Source of the DNA: Pseudomonas bijieensis
GTDB taxonomy: Bacteria; Pseudomonadota; Gammaproteobacteria; Pseudomonadales; Pseudomonadaceae
Direction of reading: 5' to 3'
Assembly (NCBI RefSeq): GCF_013347965.1
Contig: NZ_CP048810.1
Span: 5,083,501 to 5,147,500, forward strand
Length of the DNA stretch: 64,000 bases
Shown here: piece by piece, positions 36,072 through 48,100 of the stretch
How the letters are laid out: every line of letters starts with the position of its first letter
Position numbering within the stretch: the first letter of the stretch is position 1
Notes under the pieces: generated by a model
What the model was told of the DNA's origin: nothing
What the model saw: the letters and a program-made list of their open reading frames with translations, nothing else
The model's database searches: none
Program-made: the position numbers and the translations under genes

Positions 36072-36229
36072 TACGTATTCCCTCTGAAGATTCATTGACT
36101 ATAGACCCTGCTGGCGGAGCATCGTCACCGTTCGGCCGCCGACAGACGAATGTCGGGTATGGCCTTTGCCCTGGTTAGCGCTAAACTCCAGTGGCTGCCT
36201 TTCTTGTCCACCCTGGCTGGAATATAAAA

Positions 36230-38296
36230 ATGAAAAACAATAATAGCCTGCTGCGCCATCTACCCTGGCTACTGCTGGCCGTCGTAGGAGCGTGCGCCCT
36301 GGGCGTCGTGGCTTTGCGTCGAGGCGAGGCGATCAACGCCTTGTGGATCGTCGTCGCAGCCGTGGCCATCTACCTGGTCGCCTACCGCTACTACAGCCTC
36401 TTCATCGCCAACAACGTGATGCAACTCGATGCGCGCCGGGCCACCCCCGCCGTGCTCAACAACGATGGGCTGGACTATGTCCCGACCAACAAACACATTC
36501 TCTTCGGCCACCACTTCGCGGCCATTGCCGGCGCGGGGCCGCTGGTCGGGCCGGTGCTGGCGGCGCAGATGGGCTACCTGCCCGGTACGCTCTGGCTGAT
36601 CGCCGGCGTGGTGCTGGCCGGGGCGGTGCAGGACTTCATGGTCCTGTTCCTGTCCACCCGCCGCAACGGGCGCTCCCTGGGCGACATGGTCCGCGAGGAA
36701 ATGGGCCGCATCCCCGGCACCATCGCGCTGTTCGGCTGCTTCCTGATCATGATCATCATCCTCGCGGTGCTGGCGCTGATTGTGGTCAAGGCCCTGGCCG
36801 AGAGCCCGTGGGGCATCTTCACGGTGATGGCGACCATCCCGATCGCGATGTTCATGGGCCTCTACATGCGCTACATCCGCCCGGGCCGCATCGGCGAGAT
36901 CTCGCTCATCGGCGTGCTGTTGCTGCTGGGCTCGATCTGGCTGGGCGGGCAGATCGCCGCCGACCCGGTCTGGGCCAAGGCCTTCACCTTCACCGGGATC
37001 CAGATCACCTGGATGCTGATCGGCTACGGTTTTGTCGCGGCGGTACTGCCGGTGTGGCTGATCCTGGCGCCGCGGGACTACCTGTCGACCTTCCTCAAGA
37101 TCGGCACCATCGTCGCCCTGGCCATCGGTATCCTGGTGACCATGCCCGAGCTGAAAATGCCGGCGTTGACCCAGTTCACCGACGGCACCGGGCCGGTGTG
37201 GAAGGGCGGGCTGTTCCCGTTCCTGTTCATCACCATCGCCTGCGGCGCGGTCTCGGGCTTCCATGCGCTGATCTCCTCGGGCACCACGCCCAAGCTGCTG
37301 GATAACGAAACCAACGCCCGCTATATCGGTTACGGCGGCATGTTGATGGAATCCTTCGTGGCGATCATGGCCATGGTCGCCGCGTCGGTGATCGAGCCAG
37401 GCGTGTACTTCGCCATGAACAGCCCGGCGGCGATCGTCGGCGGTGACGTGGTGGCCGTGGCCCAGACTGTCAGCAGTTGGGGCTTCGCCATCACGCCAGA
37501 GGCGCTGCAAGCAGTGGCCAAGGACATCGGCGAGACCACCGTGCTGGCCCGTGCCGGCGGTGCGCCGACCCTGGCGGTGGGGATCGCACAGATCCTGCAC
37601 TCGGTGCTGCCGGGTGAAAACACCATGGCGTTCTGGTACCACTTCGCGATCCTGTTCGAGGCGCTGTTCATCCTCACGGCGGTGGACGCCGGCACCCGTG
37701 CCGGGCGGTTCATGCTGCAGGATCTGCTCGGCTCGTTCGTGCCTTCGCTCAAACGTACCGAATCCTGGCCGGCCAACCTGATCGCCACCGCCGGTTGCGT
37801 GGCGCTGTGGGGCTACCTGCTGTACCAGGGCGTGATCGATCCGCTGGGCGGCATCAACACCTTGTGGCCGTTGTTCGGCATCTCCAACCAGATGCTGGCC
37901 GGTATCGCGCTGATGCTCGCCACCGTGGTGCTGATCAAGATGAAGCGCCAGCGCTACGTCTGGGTCACGCTGCTGCCGGCGTCCTGGCTGCTGATCTGCA
38001 CCACCACCGCGGGCCTGATCAAGCTGTTCGACGCCAACCCGGCGATCGGCTTCCTGGCCCTGGCACGCAAATACAACGATGCCCTGGCCGCCGGTCAGAT
38101 CCTGGCCCCGGCCAAGAGCATTGAGCAGATGCAGCACGTGGTGTTCAACGCCTACACCAACGCGACGCTGACGGTGTTGTTCCTGTTCGTGGTCTTCAGC
38201 ATCCTGTTCTACGCGCTCAAGGTCGGCATCGCCGCCTGGGGCACCAAGGAACGCACGGACAAAGAAGCGCCATTCCAGGCACTGCCGGACGCTTGA
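36230..38296 (+). CDS. cstA: Carbon starvation protein A (pyruvate/peptide transporter)
   Basis: 688-aa inner-membrane protein of the CstA/BtsT family with about 16-18 helices. Signatures include [40 protein letters not shown], and [17 protein letters not shown]. Family members take up pyruvate or peptides. It is followed 13 bp later by a YbdD/YjiX gene and then a YjiA GTPase, the same order as E. coli yjiY-yjiX-yjiA. The ATG at 36230 is the only start at the beginning of homology; its ribosome-binding site is weak. Confidence 0.95.
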   Translation: MKNNNSLLRHLPWLLLAVVGACALGVVALRRGEAINALWIVVAAVAIYLVAYRYYSLFIANNVMQLDARRATPAVLNNDGLDYVPTNKHILFGHHFAAIAGAGPLVGPVLAAQMGYLPGTLWLIAGVVLAGAVQDFMVLFLSTRRNGRSLGDMVREEMGRIPGTIALFGCFLIMIIILAVLALIVVKALAESPWGIFTVMATIPIAMFMGLYMRYIRPGRIGEISLIGVLLLLGSIWLGGQIAADPVWAKAFTFTGIQITWMLIGYGFVAAVLPVWLILAPRDYLSTFLKIGTIVALAIGILVTMPELKMPALTQFTDGTGPVWKGGLFPFLFITIACGAVSGFHALISSGTTPKLLDNETNARYIGYGGMLMESFVAIMAMVAASVIEPGVYFAMNSPAAIVGGDVVAVAQTVSSWGFAITPEALQAVAKDIGETTVLARAGGAPTLAVGIAQILHSVLPGENTMAFWYHFAILFEALFILTAVDAGTRAGRFMLQDLLGSFVPSLKRTESWPANLIATAGCVALWGYLLYQGVIDPLGGINTLWPLFGISNQMLAGIALMLATVVLIKMKRQRYVWVTLLPASWLLICTTTAGLIKLFDANPAIGFLALARKYNDALAAGQILAPAKSIEQMQHVVFNAYTNATLTVLFLFVVFSILFYALKVGIAAWGTKERTDKEAPFQALPDA

Positions 38297-38309
38297 GAGG
38301 ATTGCAACG

Positions 38310-38507
38310 ATGTTCAATGACTTGAGTCGCCTGGGTAAATACCTCGGTCAGGCCGCCCGCCTGATGGTCGGCATGCCCGACTACGACAACTACGTCGAGC
38401 ACATGCAGACCAAACACCCGGACAAGCCGTTGATGGACTACGAGGCGTTCTTTCGCGAACGCCAGGAGGCCCGTTACGGCGGCAAGGGTGGGCCCAAGTG
38501 CTGTTGA
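38310..38507 (+). CDS. YbdD/YjiX-family small protein
   Basis: 65-aa cytoplasmic protein always found with CstA-type transporters. The family features [33 protein letters not shown] and the terminal CC are visible. GAGAGGATTGCAACG precedes the ATG. It probably modulates the transporter. Confidence 0.93.
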   Translation: MFNDLSRLGKYLGQAARLMVGMPDYDNYVEHMQTKHPDKPLMDYEAFFRERQEARYGGKGGPKCC

Positions 38508-38534
38508 AGCACCGCTTGGGTTGAGGTAATCCCC

Positions 38535-38624
38535 TGTGGGAGCGGGCTTGCTCGCGAAGGCGTAGTGTCAGTTAGCAGATCATGCGGCTGACCCACCGCG
38601 ATCGCGAGCAGGCTCGCTCCCACA
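38535..38624. repeat. REP inverted pair within the cstA operon
   Basis: TGTGGGAGCGGGCTTGCTCG at 38535 and inverted GCGAGCAGGCTCGCTCCCAC ending at 38624, between yjiX and yjiA. The two arms are of slightly different subtype (gggctt versus gagcct). Confidence 0.88.
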
Positions 38625-38664
38625 TTGGCTTGTGGTCTTCTTTTAATTTCGAAACAGGAGAACC

Positions 38665-39636
38665 ATGTTGTCCTCTCCCATCCCGGTCACCATCCTCAGC
38701 GGCTTCCTCGGCGCAGGCAAGACCACGCTTTTGCGCTATCTGCTCAAGGCCGAGCACGGCCTGAAAATCGCCGTGATCGAGAATGAATTCAGCGATGCCG
38801 GCATCGATACCCAGCTATTGGGCGACGAGCCGGTGCAAGTCATGACCCTGGCCAACGGTTGCGTGTGCTGCACCATTCACACCGACCTGACCAAGGCCCT
38901 GTACCTGCTGCTCGAACGACTGGACAGCGGCGAAATCGCCTTCGACCGCCTGGTGATCGAATGCACCGGCCTGGCTGATCCGGCGCCAGTGGCGCAGACG
39001 TTCTTCATCGACGAGGACTTGCGCGAGCGCTATATCCTCGACGGCATCCTGACCCTGGTGGACGCCGCGCACGCCGAGATCCACCTGACCCAGGCCATCG
39101 CCCAGGCCCAGGTCGGGTTTGCCGATCGCCTGCTCCTGAGCAAGACCGATCTGGTGGACGCGGCCCAGGTCCAGGCCCTTGGCGAGCGTCTGGCGCGGAT
39201 CAACCGGCGCGCGCCGATCAGGGTGGTCGAACACGGCAAGATCGACCTGGCCGAGCTGCTCGACATTCGTGGTTTCAACCTCAATGCCGACCTGGGCGCG
39301 GGGTTCAGCCTGCGTCCGGTTGGCAAGGCGACCCCGGGCGATCGCATCAGCAGCCTGGTGCTGCGCACAGACAAGCCGCTGGATATCGACAAGCTCAGTG
39401 AGTTCATGAACCAGTTGCTGGAAGAACATGGCAAGCAATTGCTGCGCTACAAAGGCGTGCTGAACATCGCGGGCGAACCCCGTCGGCTGGTGTTCCAGGG
39501 CGTGCTCAAATTGTACGGTTTCGATTGGGACACCGAATGGGCGCCAGGCGAAGCCCGGGAAAGCGTGATCGTGTTCATCGCCGACGAACTGCCCGAAGAG
39601 AAGATCCGCGCCGGCTTCGAAGCCGCTCTACTTTGA
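38665..39636 (+). CDS. yjiA: COG0523/CobW-family GTPase (YjiA-like)
   Basis: 323-aa metal-chaperone-type P-loop GTPase. Walker A is GFLGAGKTTLL, the metal-binding motif is CVCC (GCVCCTIHTDL), Walker B/NKxD-like segments follow (SKTDLVDA), and a C-terminal CobW_C domain is present. AGGAGA before the ATG. E. coli YjiA binds zinc and hydrolyses GTP. Ends convergently, overlapping by 9 nt the 3' end of the GntR gene. Confidence 0.92.
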   Translation: MLSSPIPVTILSGFLGAGKTTLLRYLLKAEHGLKIAVIENEFSDAGIDTQLLGDEPVQVMTLANGCVCCTIHTDLTKALYLLLERLDSGEIAFDRLVIECTGLADPAPVAQTFFIDEDLRERYILDGILTLVDAAHAEIHLTQAIAQAQVGFADRLLLSKTDLVDAAQVQALGERLARINRRAPIRVVEHGKIDLAELLDIRGFNLNADLGAGFSLRPVGKATPGDRISSLVLRTDKPLDIDKLSEFMNQLLEEHGKQLLRYKGVLNIAGEPRRLVFQGVLKLYGFDWDTEWAPGEARESVIVFIADELPEEKIRAGFEAALL

Positions 39637-40341
39637 CGATCCCGTGCCTGCGGTCAGCAGCAGTTTTTGCTCCAGGTGGTCCAGGTGCTCGTCCATCAGC
39701 CGCAGCGCTTCGTTGACGTTACGGCCTTCCACCGCGTCGACGATTGCCAGGTGTTCCTGCCAGGCGCAGTGCCGGCGGGATTTGACCTCGTGCCGCGCCA
39801 GGGCCAGCGAGGTCAATGGCACCAGGCTACCGAGGAATTGTGCCAATGGCGCGTTGCCGGCCATGGCGGCCAGTTGCAGGTGAAACTCGCCGGACAGGCG
39901 TATCGCCGGGCCGCGCTCACCGCGATCCAGGCAGCGCTGCTCCTGTTCCACCAGATCCCGCAGATGCCGTAGATCCTGCGGTTGCGGTGCCTTGCAGGCC
40001 AGGCGCACCAGGGTCTGCTCAGCCAGGCGGCGGGCGTGGAGGATCTGCCGGGTCTGTTCCAGGTCCGGTGCGGCGACTTGTGGCCGGTGATTCGGTCGCA
40101 GGATCACCACTTGCTGGTGGGACAGGCGCGCCAGCACCCGGCGAATGATGCTGCGGCTGACACCGAACACATCCCCCAGGCTTTCTTCGGTGAAGCGGCT
40201 GGCCGGGGCAATGCGTTGTTCGAGGATGGCGTCGAAGATTCGCGGGTAGATATCGTCCACCGACGGTTTGCCGATCCGGCCGGGCAGAGGCAGGGCGGCA
40301 AGCATATTGCGATTATGTTGATGGGAAACGAGAGTGTTCAT
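39628..40341 (-). CDS. GntR-family transcriptional regulator (FCD type)
   Basis: 237-aa regulator with N-terminal winged helix (TEESLGDVFGVSRSIIRRVLA) and a C-terminal helical FCD effector domain with His ligands (GEFHLQLAAMAG, HCAWQEHLAIVDAV). The ATG at 40341 has GGAG at 6 nt. It follows a second GntR gene and dctA in the same direction; the effector is unknown, an organic acid is plausible. Confidence 0.85.
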   Translation of the reverse strand: MNTLVSHQHNRNMLAALPLPGRIGKPSVDDIYPRIFDAILEQRIAPASRFTEESLGDVFGVSRSIIRRVLARLSHQQVVILRPNHRPQVAAPDLEQTRQILHARRLAEQTLVRLACKAPQPQDLRHLRDLVEQEQRCLDRGERGPAIRLSGEFHLQLAAMAGNAPLAQFLGSLVPLTSLALARHEVKSRRHCAWQEHLAIVDAVEGRNVNEALRLMDEHLDHLEQKLLLTAGTGSSK

Positions 40342-40363
40342 GGCGGTCTCCGCAGGCAATGGC

Positions 40364-41068
40364 TCAGGTGCCGAGGTTGTCGTCCGGAATATTCAATTCG
40401 ATGCCCATGCGCTGGCCTTCCCGGAGAATGTGCCGACGCATTTCGGCGCTGGCCTGGGCGCTGTTCTTGCCCCGGATGGCACGGACCACGGCTTCGTTTT
40501 CTTCCAGGCGCTCGGCCAGGTGTTCGGGTGAGTTGCGCAGCACATCGGCGCTTTGCTTGAGGGCGTTGCTGGTCTGCTGGACCACGTTCTGGAAGATCGG
40601 GTTGGACGTCAGGGCAAACAATTCTTCATGGAAGGCGATGTAGGCGTTGGCGCAGGCATCGCTGTCATTGGCTTCCAGGGCTTCGCGCATGTCCATGAGG
40701 GTCAGGCGCAACTGGCCGACCTCCTTGCTGCTGATGGACTGGGCCACCAGGCCAACGATGAAGGGCTCCAGGGTGTAGCGCAGTTGCAGCACGTCTTCCA
40801 GGCTCGCGCCGGCCATGGCGCTGCCTTCACGGGTGGCATCGTTGAGACTGGCCTCCAGCACCACCACGCCCTTGCCGGGCATCGATCGCACCAGGCCCAG
40901 GGTCTCCAGCACAATCACCGCTTCACGCAGGCTGGGTCGGCTGATGCCCAGTTGTTCGGCCAGCTCGCGTTGGCCGGGCAGCATCTCGCCCGAGCGCCAT
41001 TGGCCCCGGGCCAGGGCGGCGCGGAGCTTCTCCACCACGGAATTGACGACGGTTGATGAACTGATCAC
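40364..41068 (-). CDS. GntR/FadR-family transcriptional regulator
   Basis: 234-aa FadR-subfamily regulator. The wHTH reads LPGQRELAEQLGISRPSLREAVIVLETLGLV, followed by an FCD domain with AFHEELFALTSN and MRRHILREGQRM. It lies 59 bp after dctA. Two FadR/LldR-like sites upstream of dctA make this the likely regulator of C4-dicarboxylate uptake. Confidence 0.88.
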   Translation of the reverse strand: MISSSTVVNSVVEKLRAALARGQWRSGEMLPGQRELAEQLGISRPSLREAVIVLETLGLVRSMPGKGVVVLEASLNDATREGSAMAGASLEDVLQLRYTLEPFIVGLVAQSISSKEVGQLRLTLMDMREALEANDSDACANAYIAFHEELFALTSNPIFQNVVQQTSNALKQSADVLRNSPEHLAERLEENEAVVRAIRGKNSAQASAEMRRHILREGQRMGIELNIPDDNLGT

Positions 41069-41127
41069 ATGTCACTCCTTGAAAATCACTCAGGCGGTGC
41101 CGGTTCGCGGGCCGGCACCGCAGTCTT

Positions 41128-42441
41128 TCAGAATTGCTGGTGATGGGCACTGCCCACCGGTTTTCTGGGTTGGAAGGTATAGCCTTGTTGACCGGACAGC
41201 ACCTTGCGCGCACGAGGGATGTCGATGTCTTTTTCCCAGCGGGCGATCGCCACGGTCGCCACGCAATTGCCAATCAGGTTGGTCAGGGCGCGACCGATGC
41301 CCATGAACCAGTCCACGGCCAGCACCAGCACCAGGCCGACCACCGGGATTGCCGGGATCGCGGTCAGCGTGGCCGCCAGGATCACCAGCGCCGAGCCGGG
41401 AATCCCATGGGCGCCCTTGGAGGTGATCAGCGAGACCAGCAGGATGGTCAACAGATCGCTCATGGCCAGGGGCGTACCGGTCGCGTTGGCGATGAAGACA
41501 ATGGCCAGGGTCAGGTAGATCGAAAAACCATCGAGGTTGAACGAGTAGCCGGTGGGAATGACCAGGCCCACGGTAGAGCTGCCGACCCCCAGGTGTTCGA
41601 GTTTGCGCATGATCTGTGGCAACACGGCGTCGGACGACGCGGTGCCGAGTACGATCAGCAGCTCTTCGCGCAGGTATTTGAGGAACGGCAGCATCGGCAG
41701 GCCCGACACGCGCATCACCACGCCCAGGATCACCGCGACAAAAGCGATGCAGGTCAGGTAGAACAGGCCGACGAGGTTGCCCAGGTGCTGTAGCGAATCC
41801 AGGCCGTATTTGCTGGTGGTGAAGGCAATGGCGCCAAAGACACCGATAGGGGCCAGGCGCACGATCATGCCCATGATGCGGAAGATCACGTGGCTGAGTT
41901 CGTTGATCAGGCGGGAAATACCGGACGCGGCATCACCGACGAGATTCAGTGCGCTGCCAAACAGCACGGCAAACAGCAGCACCTGCAGGATGTTGTTCTC
42001 CGCGAATGCTCCGATCACTGACGTCGGGATCAGGTTCATCAGGAACTGGGTGGTGGTGACCATGTGCTGGCCGCGCTGGGCGATATCGCCCATGTCGGCG
42101 CTGGAAAGCTGGTCAAGATGGATGTTCGCGCCGCTGCCGATGCCCGTGGTGAAGGCAAAGACCAGGCCGATGACCAAGGCGATGGTGGTGAGTATTTCGA
42201 AATAGATGACCGACTTGAGGCCGATGCGCCCGACCTTCTTGAGATCACCGGCGCCGGAGATGCCGCTGACCACCACGCAGAACACGATCAGGCCGATGAG
42301 CATCTTGATCAGCTTGATAAAGCCGTCGCCGAGGGGTTTGAGCTGTGCAGAGTATTCGGGAAGGGTAAGCCCGCAGACGATGCCGAGCACCAGTCCGAGG
42401 ACAACTTGAAGGAAGATCGACCGCGAGCACCATTTGAGCAT
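41128..42441 (-). CDS. dctA: C4-dicarboxylate:cation symporter
   Basis: 437-aa inner-membrane carrier for succinate, fumarate and malate. It shows the DAACS family signatures GTASSDAVLPQIMRKLEHLG (HP1 serine-rich tip), GYSFNLDGFSIYLTLA (helix 7) and SKGAHGIPGSALVILAATL (HP2). The start at 42441 is where DctA homology begins (MLKWCSRSIFLQVVLGL). Leads an operon-like run with two GntR regulators. Confidence 0.95.
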   Translation of the reverse strand: MLKWCSRSIFLQVVLGLVLGIVCGLTLPEYSAQLKPLGDGFIKLIKMLIGLIVFCVVVSGISGAGDLKKVGRIGLKSVIYFEILTTIALVIGLVFAFTTGIGSGANIHLDQLSSADMGDIAQRGQHMVTTTQFLMNLIPTSVIGAFAENNILQVLLFAVLFGSALNLVGDAASGISRLINELSHVIFRIMGMIVRLAPIGVFGAIAFTTSKYGLDSLQHLGNLVGLFYLTCIAFVAVILGVVMRVSGLPMLPFLKYLREELLIVLGTASSDAVLPQIMRKLEHLGVGSSTVGLVIPTGYSFNLDGFSIYLTLAIVFIANATGTPLAMSDLLTILLVSLITSKGAHGIPGSALVILAATLTAIPAIPVVGLVLVLAVDWFMGIGRALTNLIGNCVATVAIARWEKDIDIPRARKVLSGQQGYTFQPRKPVGSAHHQQF

Positions 42442-42511
42442 GGGAGGGATTCCTGGTTCGGTGTCCATGTCCGCCGGCGCTGGGGCTGTTGGCGTCAGGA
42501 CTTCATTATTG

Positions 42512-42608
42512 TGGTCTTACCGGTTTGTCCAGTGCAGGCACAGTCTAGGCGCTGTTTTTGCGGGTATGCAAGCTTGATTGTGATGATTTGGCTTTACCGG
42601 TCTTACCA
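42512..42608. promoter_or_regulatory. Pair of FadR/LldR-like operators upstream of dctA
   Basis: TGGTCTTACCG (42512-42522) and CGGTCTTACCA (42598-42608). Each is close to the GntR/FadR-subfamily palindrome TGGT-N3-ACCA and they are 86 bp apart, about eight helical turns, which would allow looping. Located 71-167 bp upstream of the dctA start. Confidence 0.6.
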
Positions 42609-42742
42609 GTTGTGGTGAAAGCCTTGAGCTTGAGCCTTTTTCCGGCCGGAAAAAATTTTGCCGCCAGATGCCTACGCAAATAGTGAGGAGAGAACACAAG
42701 ACTGTGGCGCAATGCTGTTCACTTAAGGATTGCTTGATTCAT

Positions 42743-42873
42743 TGTGGCGAGGGGATTTATCCCCGCTGGGCTGCGCAGCAGCCCTGACCCGGCCACTGTG
42801 GTGTGCCAGGTGAATCGCATTCAAGCTTTTGGGGCTGCTGCGCAGCCCAACGGGGATAAATCCCCTCGCCACA
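42743..42873. repeat. Long inverted repeat, GTGGCGAGGGGAT class
   Basis: Arms of over 40 bp: TGTGGCGAGGGGATTTATCC, then CCGCTGGGCTGCGCAGCAGC at the left, and the complementary GCTGCTGCGCAGCCC...GGGATAAATCCCCTCGCCACA at the right, about 45 bp apart. Confidence 0.9.
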
Positions 42874-42927
42874 GGGGATAGATGGGTTGTCCCTGTCTTA
42901 CATTAAAATGTTCTACGGGTATTTTGT

Positions 42928-43458
42928 TCAGAGAATACTCAGAATGAACGTCGCTTTTGACTGTTCTTCCGTCTCGGCAAGATAGAGATAAGGCGAACCT
43001 CGCAGTCTTAATCCCCCCACATGTTTTTTATTGGCGGTCATGAGCGAAATGCGGGTGTGGCCGGATTTGATATTTTTCGGCGTGATGACATTCTGTTGAA
43101 AGTCGATAAGGGTGAAAAGAGTCGGCTTTTTAGTATTGGGATCCTTTGCACCAAGTACTTCGAACCAGCTTTTACTGAGCACTTTGTTGTAGTGCTCGCC
43201 AGTGTTTTTTAGGGTCAGGAGATAGCCATTCGCGGTATGCCGGAAGTGCAACCGCAAGGGTTCACCGCGCGTCCTCGGATCTTCGGCGCGCATGCCAAGC
43301 AGGTGTGAATGATCCTGGGTCTGGGGTTTGCCGGTATAAAAACCACCGCTGAAAGAGCTGACGGTCGCCAGCGCGGGTTTGCCATGCAGCCTTTCCAGTA
43401 GATTGACGTGAGCGCTAAACATATCAAGTGTTGCATGAAAGGAATTTTCACTGTCCAT
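42928..43458 (-). CDS. Hypothetical protein
   Basis: 176-aa cytoplasmic protein with no family that I recognise. It has no signal peptide, membrane helix or Cys clusters and is rich in short beta-like stretches (LRLHFRHTANGYLLTLKN, VGGLRLRGSPYLYLAETEE, ATFILSIL), which suggests an all-beta fold. Base composition is lower in GC than neighbours, and codon use is less biased, compatible with transfer. AGGAG lies upstream of the ATG. It stands alone between dctA and glyA. Confidence 0.7.
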   Translation of the reverse strand: MDSENSFHATLDMFSAHVNLLERLHGKPALATVSSFSGGFYTGKPQTQDHSHLLGMRAEDPRTRGEPLRLHFRHTANGYLLTLKNTGEHYNKVLSKSWFEVLGAKDPNTKKPTLFTLIDFQQNVITPKNIKSGHTRISLMTANKKHVGGLRLRGSPYLYLAETEEQSKATFILSIL

Positions 43459-43616
43459 GTGAATATTGACTCCTGTAGTTGTTGATTAAATTTTGGATGG
43501 GGCGAACTGGATCTTATTGAGTTGTTAATCCCTTGTGGGGCTGTCTGTATTACAGGAGGTTAAATGCTGGCTGGCGTTAGTTGTTTGGTCGTATGTTTTA
43601 CAACGCCAATAAAAAA

Positions 43617-43645
43617 GGCCCGCATCTTTCGATGCGGGCCTTTTT
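43617..43645. terminator. Rho-independent terminator of glyA (bidirectional form)
   Basis: Perfect 10-bp stem GGCCCGCATC / GATGCGGGCC with TTTC loop, preceded by six A and followed by five T. On the minus strand it ends glyA, 22 bp after its stop; it could act in both directions. Confidence 0.92.
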
Positions 43646-43666
43646 GGTTACGTTTTGGCGAGCTGA

Positions 43667-44920
<1,254 letters not shown>

Positions 44921-45047
44921 GGCGGTCCTCAAGGATCGGGGGCAGAAAAGGGGGGCATTCTAACCCAACCGGTTTTGGAAGGCATATGAAAGGACATCAT
45001 GTCGCGGACGAATGGGTTTCACGCAACAGGGGTGTCACCTGTGCAGG

Positions 45048-45121
45048 CCCTATCGCGGGCAAGCCTTGCTCCGACAGAAGTCTGCGTTCCCCTGTGGGAG
45101 CAAGGCTTGCCCGCGATAGGG
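45048..45121. repeat. REP inverted pair, cgggcaagc subtype
   Basis: CCCTATCGCGGGCAAGCCTT at 45048 and an inverted copy ending CGATAGGG, near-perfect over about 30 bp, between glyA promoter region and the morA 3' end. Confidence 0.88.
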
Positions 45122-45142
45122 CGGCCCAGATGGTACAAGGCC

Positions 45143-48100
45143 TCAGTCGAGCATGAACAACGCATCATTGCTGAACTGCGCTTCAAACCGGTTGGCCGGC
45201 ATCGGCCGACCGAACAGGTAGCCCTGGACTTCGTCGCAGCCGTGTTCGCGCAAAAAGTCCAATTGCTCGTGGGTCTCGACCCCTTCGGCGATTACCGCCA
45301 GGTTGAGGCTGTGGGCCATGGCGATGATCGCCCGGGCGATCTGTGCATCCTGCTCGCCGGACGGCAGGCCGTCGACAAACGTGCGGTCGATCTTCAGCAC
45401 GTCGATGGGGAATTGCTTGAGGTAATTGAGCGAGGAATAACCGGTGCCGAAGTCATCCACGGCGATGCTCAGTCCCAGGTTTTTCAAGCCGGCCAGAATC
45501 TGCATCGCCTCGCTGACTTCGCGCATCAGGATACTTTCGGTCAGTTCCAGCTCCAGGCAGGCCGGCGGCAGGCCGGTGCTGCGCAGGATATTGGCGATGC
45601 GCGTGCCCAATTGGCCGTCGGAGAACTGCCGGGCGGAAATGTTGACCGAGACCTTTGGCACCCGGACCTTGGCCTGGTGCCACGTCCTGAGCTGCCGACA
45701 GGCTTCGGTGATGACCCAGTCGCCGACGTCCACTACCAGCCCGAGTTCTTCGAGTACCGGGATGAAGTCTCCCGGCGGCACCAGGCCGCGACGTGGATGG
45801 CGCCAGCGCAGCAGCGCTTCGGCGCCGGTCAAACGTTTGCCATCGCCGCTGAACTGCGGCTGGTAGTACAACACGAACTCGTTCTGTTCCAGGGCGTGGC
45901 GCAAATCGCTTTCCAGTTCCAGGCGCTCCAGGGCGCTGGCGTTCATGTCGGCCTGATAGAACTGGAAGTTGTTCTTGCCGCGTTCCTTGGCGTGGTACAT
46001 GGCCGTGTCGGCGTTTTTCATCAACTGGCTCAGTTCACTGCCATCCTGGGGACTCAGGGCGATGCCGATACTGGCGGTGACGAAGAACTCCCGGCCTTCG
46101 AGCACGAATGGCCGGACCAGGCTGGCGAGGATCTGCTCGGCCACGGTAATGGCCCGGTTCAGCGCCATTTCGCGGCTGGCGCGCGGCTGCAGCAACAGGG
46201 TGAATTCGTCGCCGCCCATGCGCGCCACGGTATCGTCGTCGGCGACACAACCGAGCAGGCGCGTGGCCATTTCCTTGAGCATCCGGTCACCGGCGGCGTG
46301 ACCCAGGGAGTCGTTGATGGGCTTGAAGCGGTCCAGGTCGAGGAACATCAGCACCACCCAGGTCTTCTGCCGCTCGGCCGATTGCAGCGCGGTGTGCAGG
46401 CGATCCTGGAACAGCGTGCGGTTGGGTAGGTGAGTCAGGGCGTCGTAATAGGCCAGGCGATGAATGCGTTGCTCGCTGGCCTTGCGTTCGCTGATGTCGC
46501 TGAAAAAACACACATAGCTGGCCAGGTCGCCTTCGTCATCGAGCACGGCGGTGATGCCGACCCAGGCCGGGTAATGCTCGCCATTGCGACGCTTGAGCCA
46601 GACTTCGCCTTCCCAGGTGCTGTGCTGTTGCAGTTGCTTGAGCACGTAGCGCAGGTGGGCTTCCTGCTGCTCGTCCACGGTCAGCATGTTGGGCAACTGG
46701 TCCAGCACTTGCGACACGGCATAACCGCTGACGCGACTGAAGGCTTCGTTGGCCTGGACAATGTAGCCCGCCGGGTCGGTGATCAGGATTGCCGAAGTCG
46801 AATGCTCGAATACCGTGGCGGCCATGCGCAGGTCTTTTTCGGCGCGACGCTGCTGGCTGATGTCGCGGCCGACGCCGAGCACGCCTTCGAACGCGCCGCT
46901 TTCATCCCACACCAGCACCAGCCGCAACTCGATGGGGATCTTGCGCCCGTCGGCACGCAGGCAGTCGAACAGGAACAGCTGGGTCTGCATCTGGTTGCGC
47001 AGCTCGGCCAGTTGTTCGGGCTTGTCGAGGGCCTTGCTGACCCGGTCCATCAGGCTGTAGATGCCGGTCAGTTGTTGCGGATTGGCGATGATCGATTGCC
47101 AGCCGTTCTGGAAAATCCAGTCGGCGGTGTAGCCCAGCACCGCTTGCACCGACGGGCTGACATAGTTGAGCGAAAGCTTGTTGTCGGTGGAGAAGATCAC
47201 GTCGCTGATGCTTTCGGCGAGCATCCGGTAGCGTTGCTCGCTGTCGCGCAGCGATTCGCTGGCCTCGATCTGCTCTGTGACGTCCTTGGCCACGCCGATG
47301 ATGCGTGTCACCTGGTCGTGCCGGTCCCGGGCCAGGGCCTGTTCACGGATGTCGAAGCAGCGCCATCTGCCATTGCGATGACGAAAGCGCAGCTGGCATT
47401 GCAACAGTTGCGTGTACCCGCCCCGGCGCTGTTCCTGGCGCAGGTTGTGGTAGTGATCGGCGTCTTCGCTGTGCAGCAGGATTTCCCAGAAGTACTCGCC
47501 CATCTGGTGCAGTTCGGTGCGGTCGTATCCCAGGGTCTGGCCCAGGTGATGGTTGCTGAAGATCATCCGCTGGCTGATGACGTCCTGCACATAGAGATGA
47601 TCCGGCACGGTGCGCACCACGTCGGACCAGAAACCCTCGCGTTCGAGCAGCGAGAGTTCGATCAGCTTGCGGCTGGTGATGTCACTGATGCTCAGGATGA
47701 CCGCGTTGTAGTCGTGCTGTTTTTCCGGCAGGCGCAAGACCAGCCACAGGTGCTGGTCGCGGCCATGGGCGTCCTGGAGCTTGATTTCCAGTTCCAGTTG
47801 CTTGTGTTGGTCGAGCAGTGCTTCGAGCAGCTTCGAACCAACGGGGTTGTGTTCCTGCGCACCCTTGCCGACCAGCAGTTGCCAGGCCTGGTCGCAGGAG
47901 TCGACGTTGAGCAGTTTCAACGCCATCTGGTTGACTTCGGTGACGTGAACTTCCTGGCGCAATTGTTCGAGTTGATGAGAGGTTTTCATCCAGGCGCGCA
48001 GTTGATCGCCATTGTGCAGGCCGGCCCGCTCAAAAAAGGCCTTGAGCCCCGACAGGTCGAGCACACACAGGGCTACGCCGGTGCCTTCGAAAATGTCCTG

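Larger units (their letters stand above)
42442..42927. other. 486-bp intergenic region: dctA operators and large repeat
   Basis: No gene is visible. The left part carries the two FadR-like sites in front of dctA. The right part is a long GTGGCGAGGGGAT-class inverted repeat (42743-42873). The remainder has no feature that I recognise. Confidence 0.75.

Noticed and set aside
36269..38317. 682-codon minus-strand frame rich in His, Asp, Arg and Gln
   Set aside because: Antisense of cstA. The composition is that of a high-GC reverse frame and the cstA frame shows clear transporter motifs.
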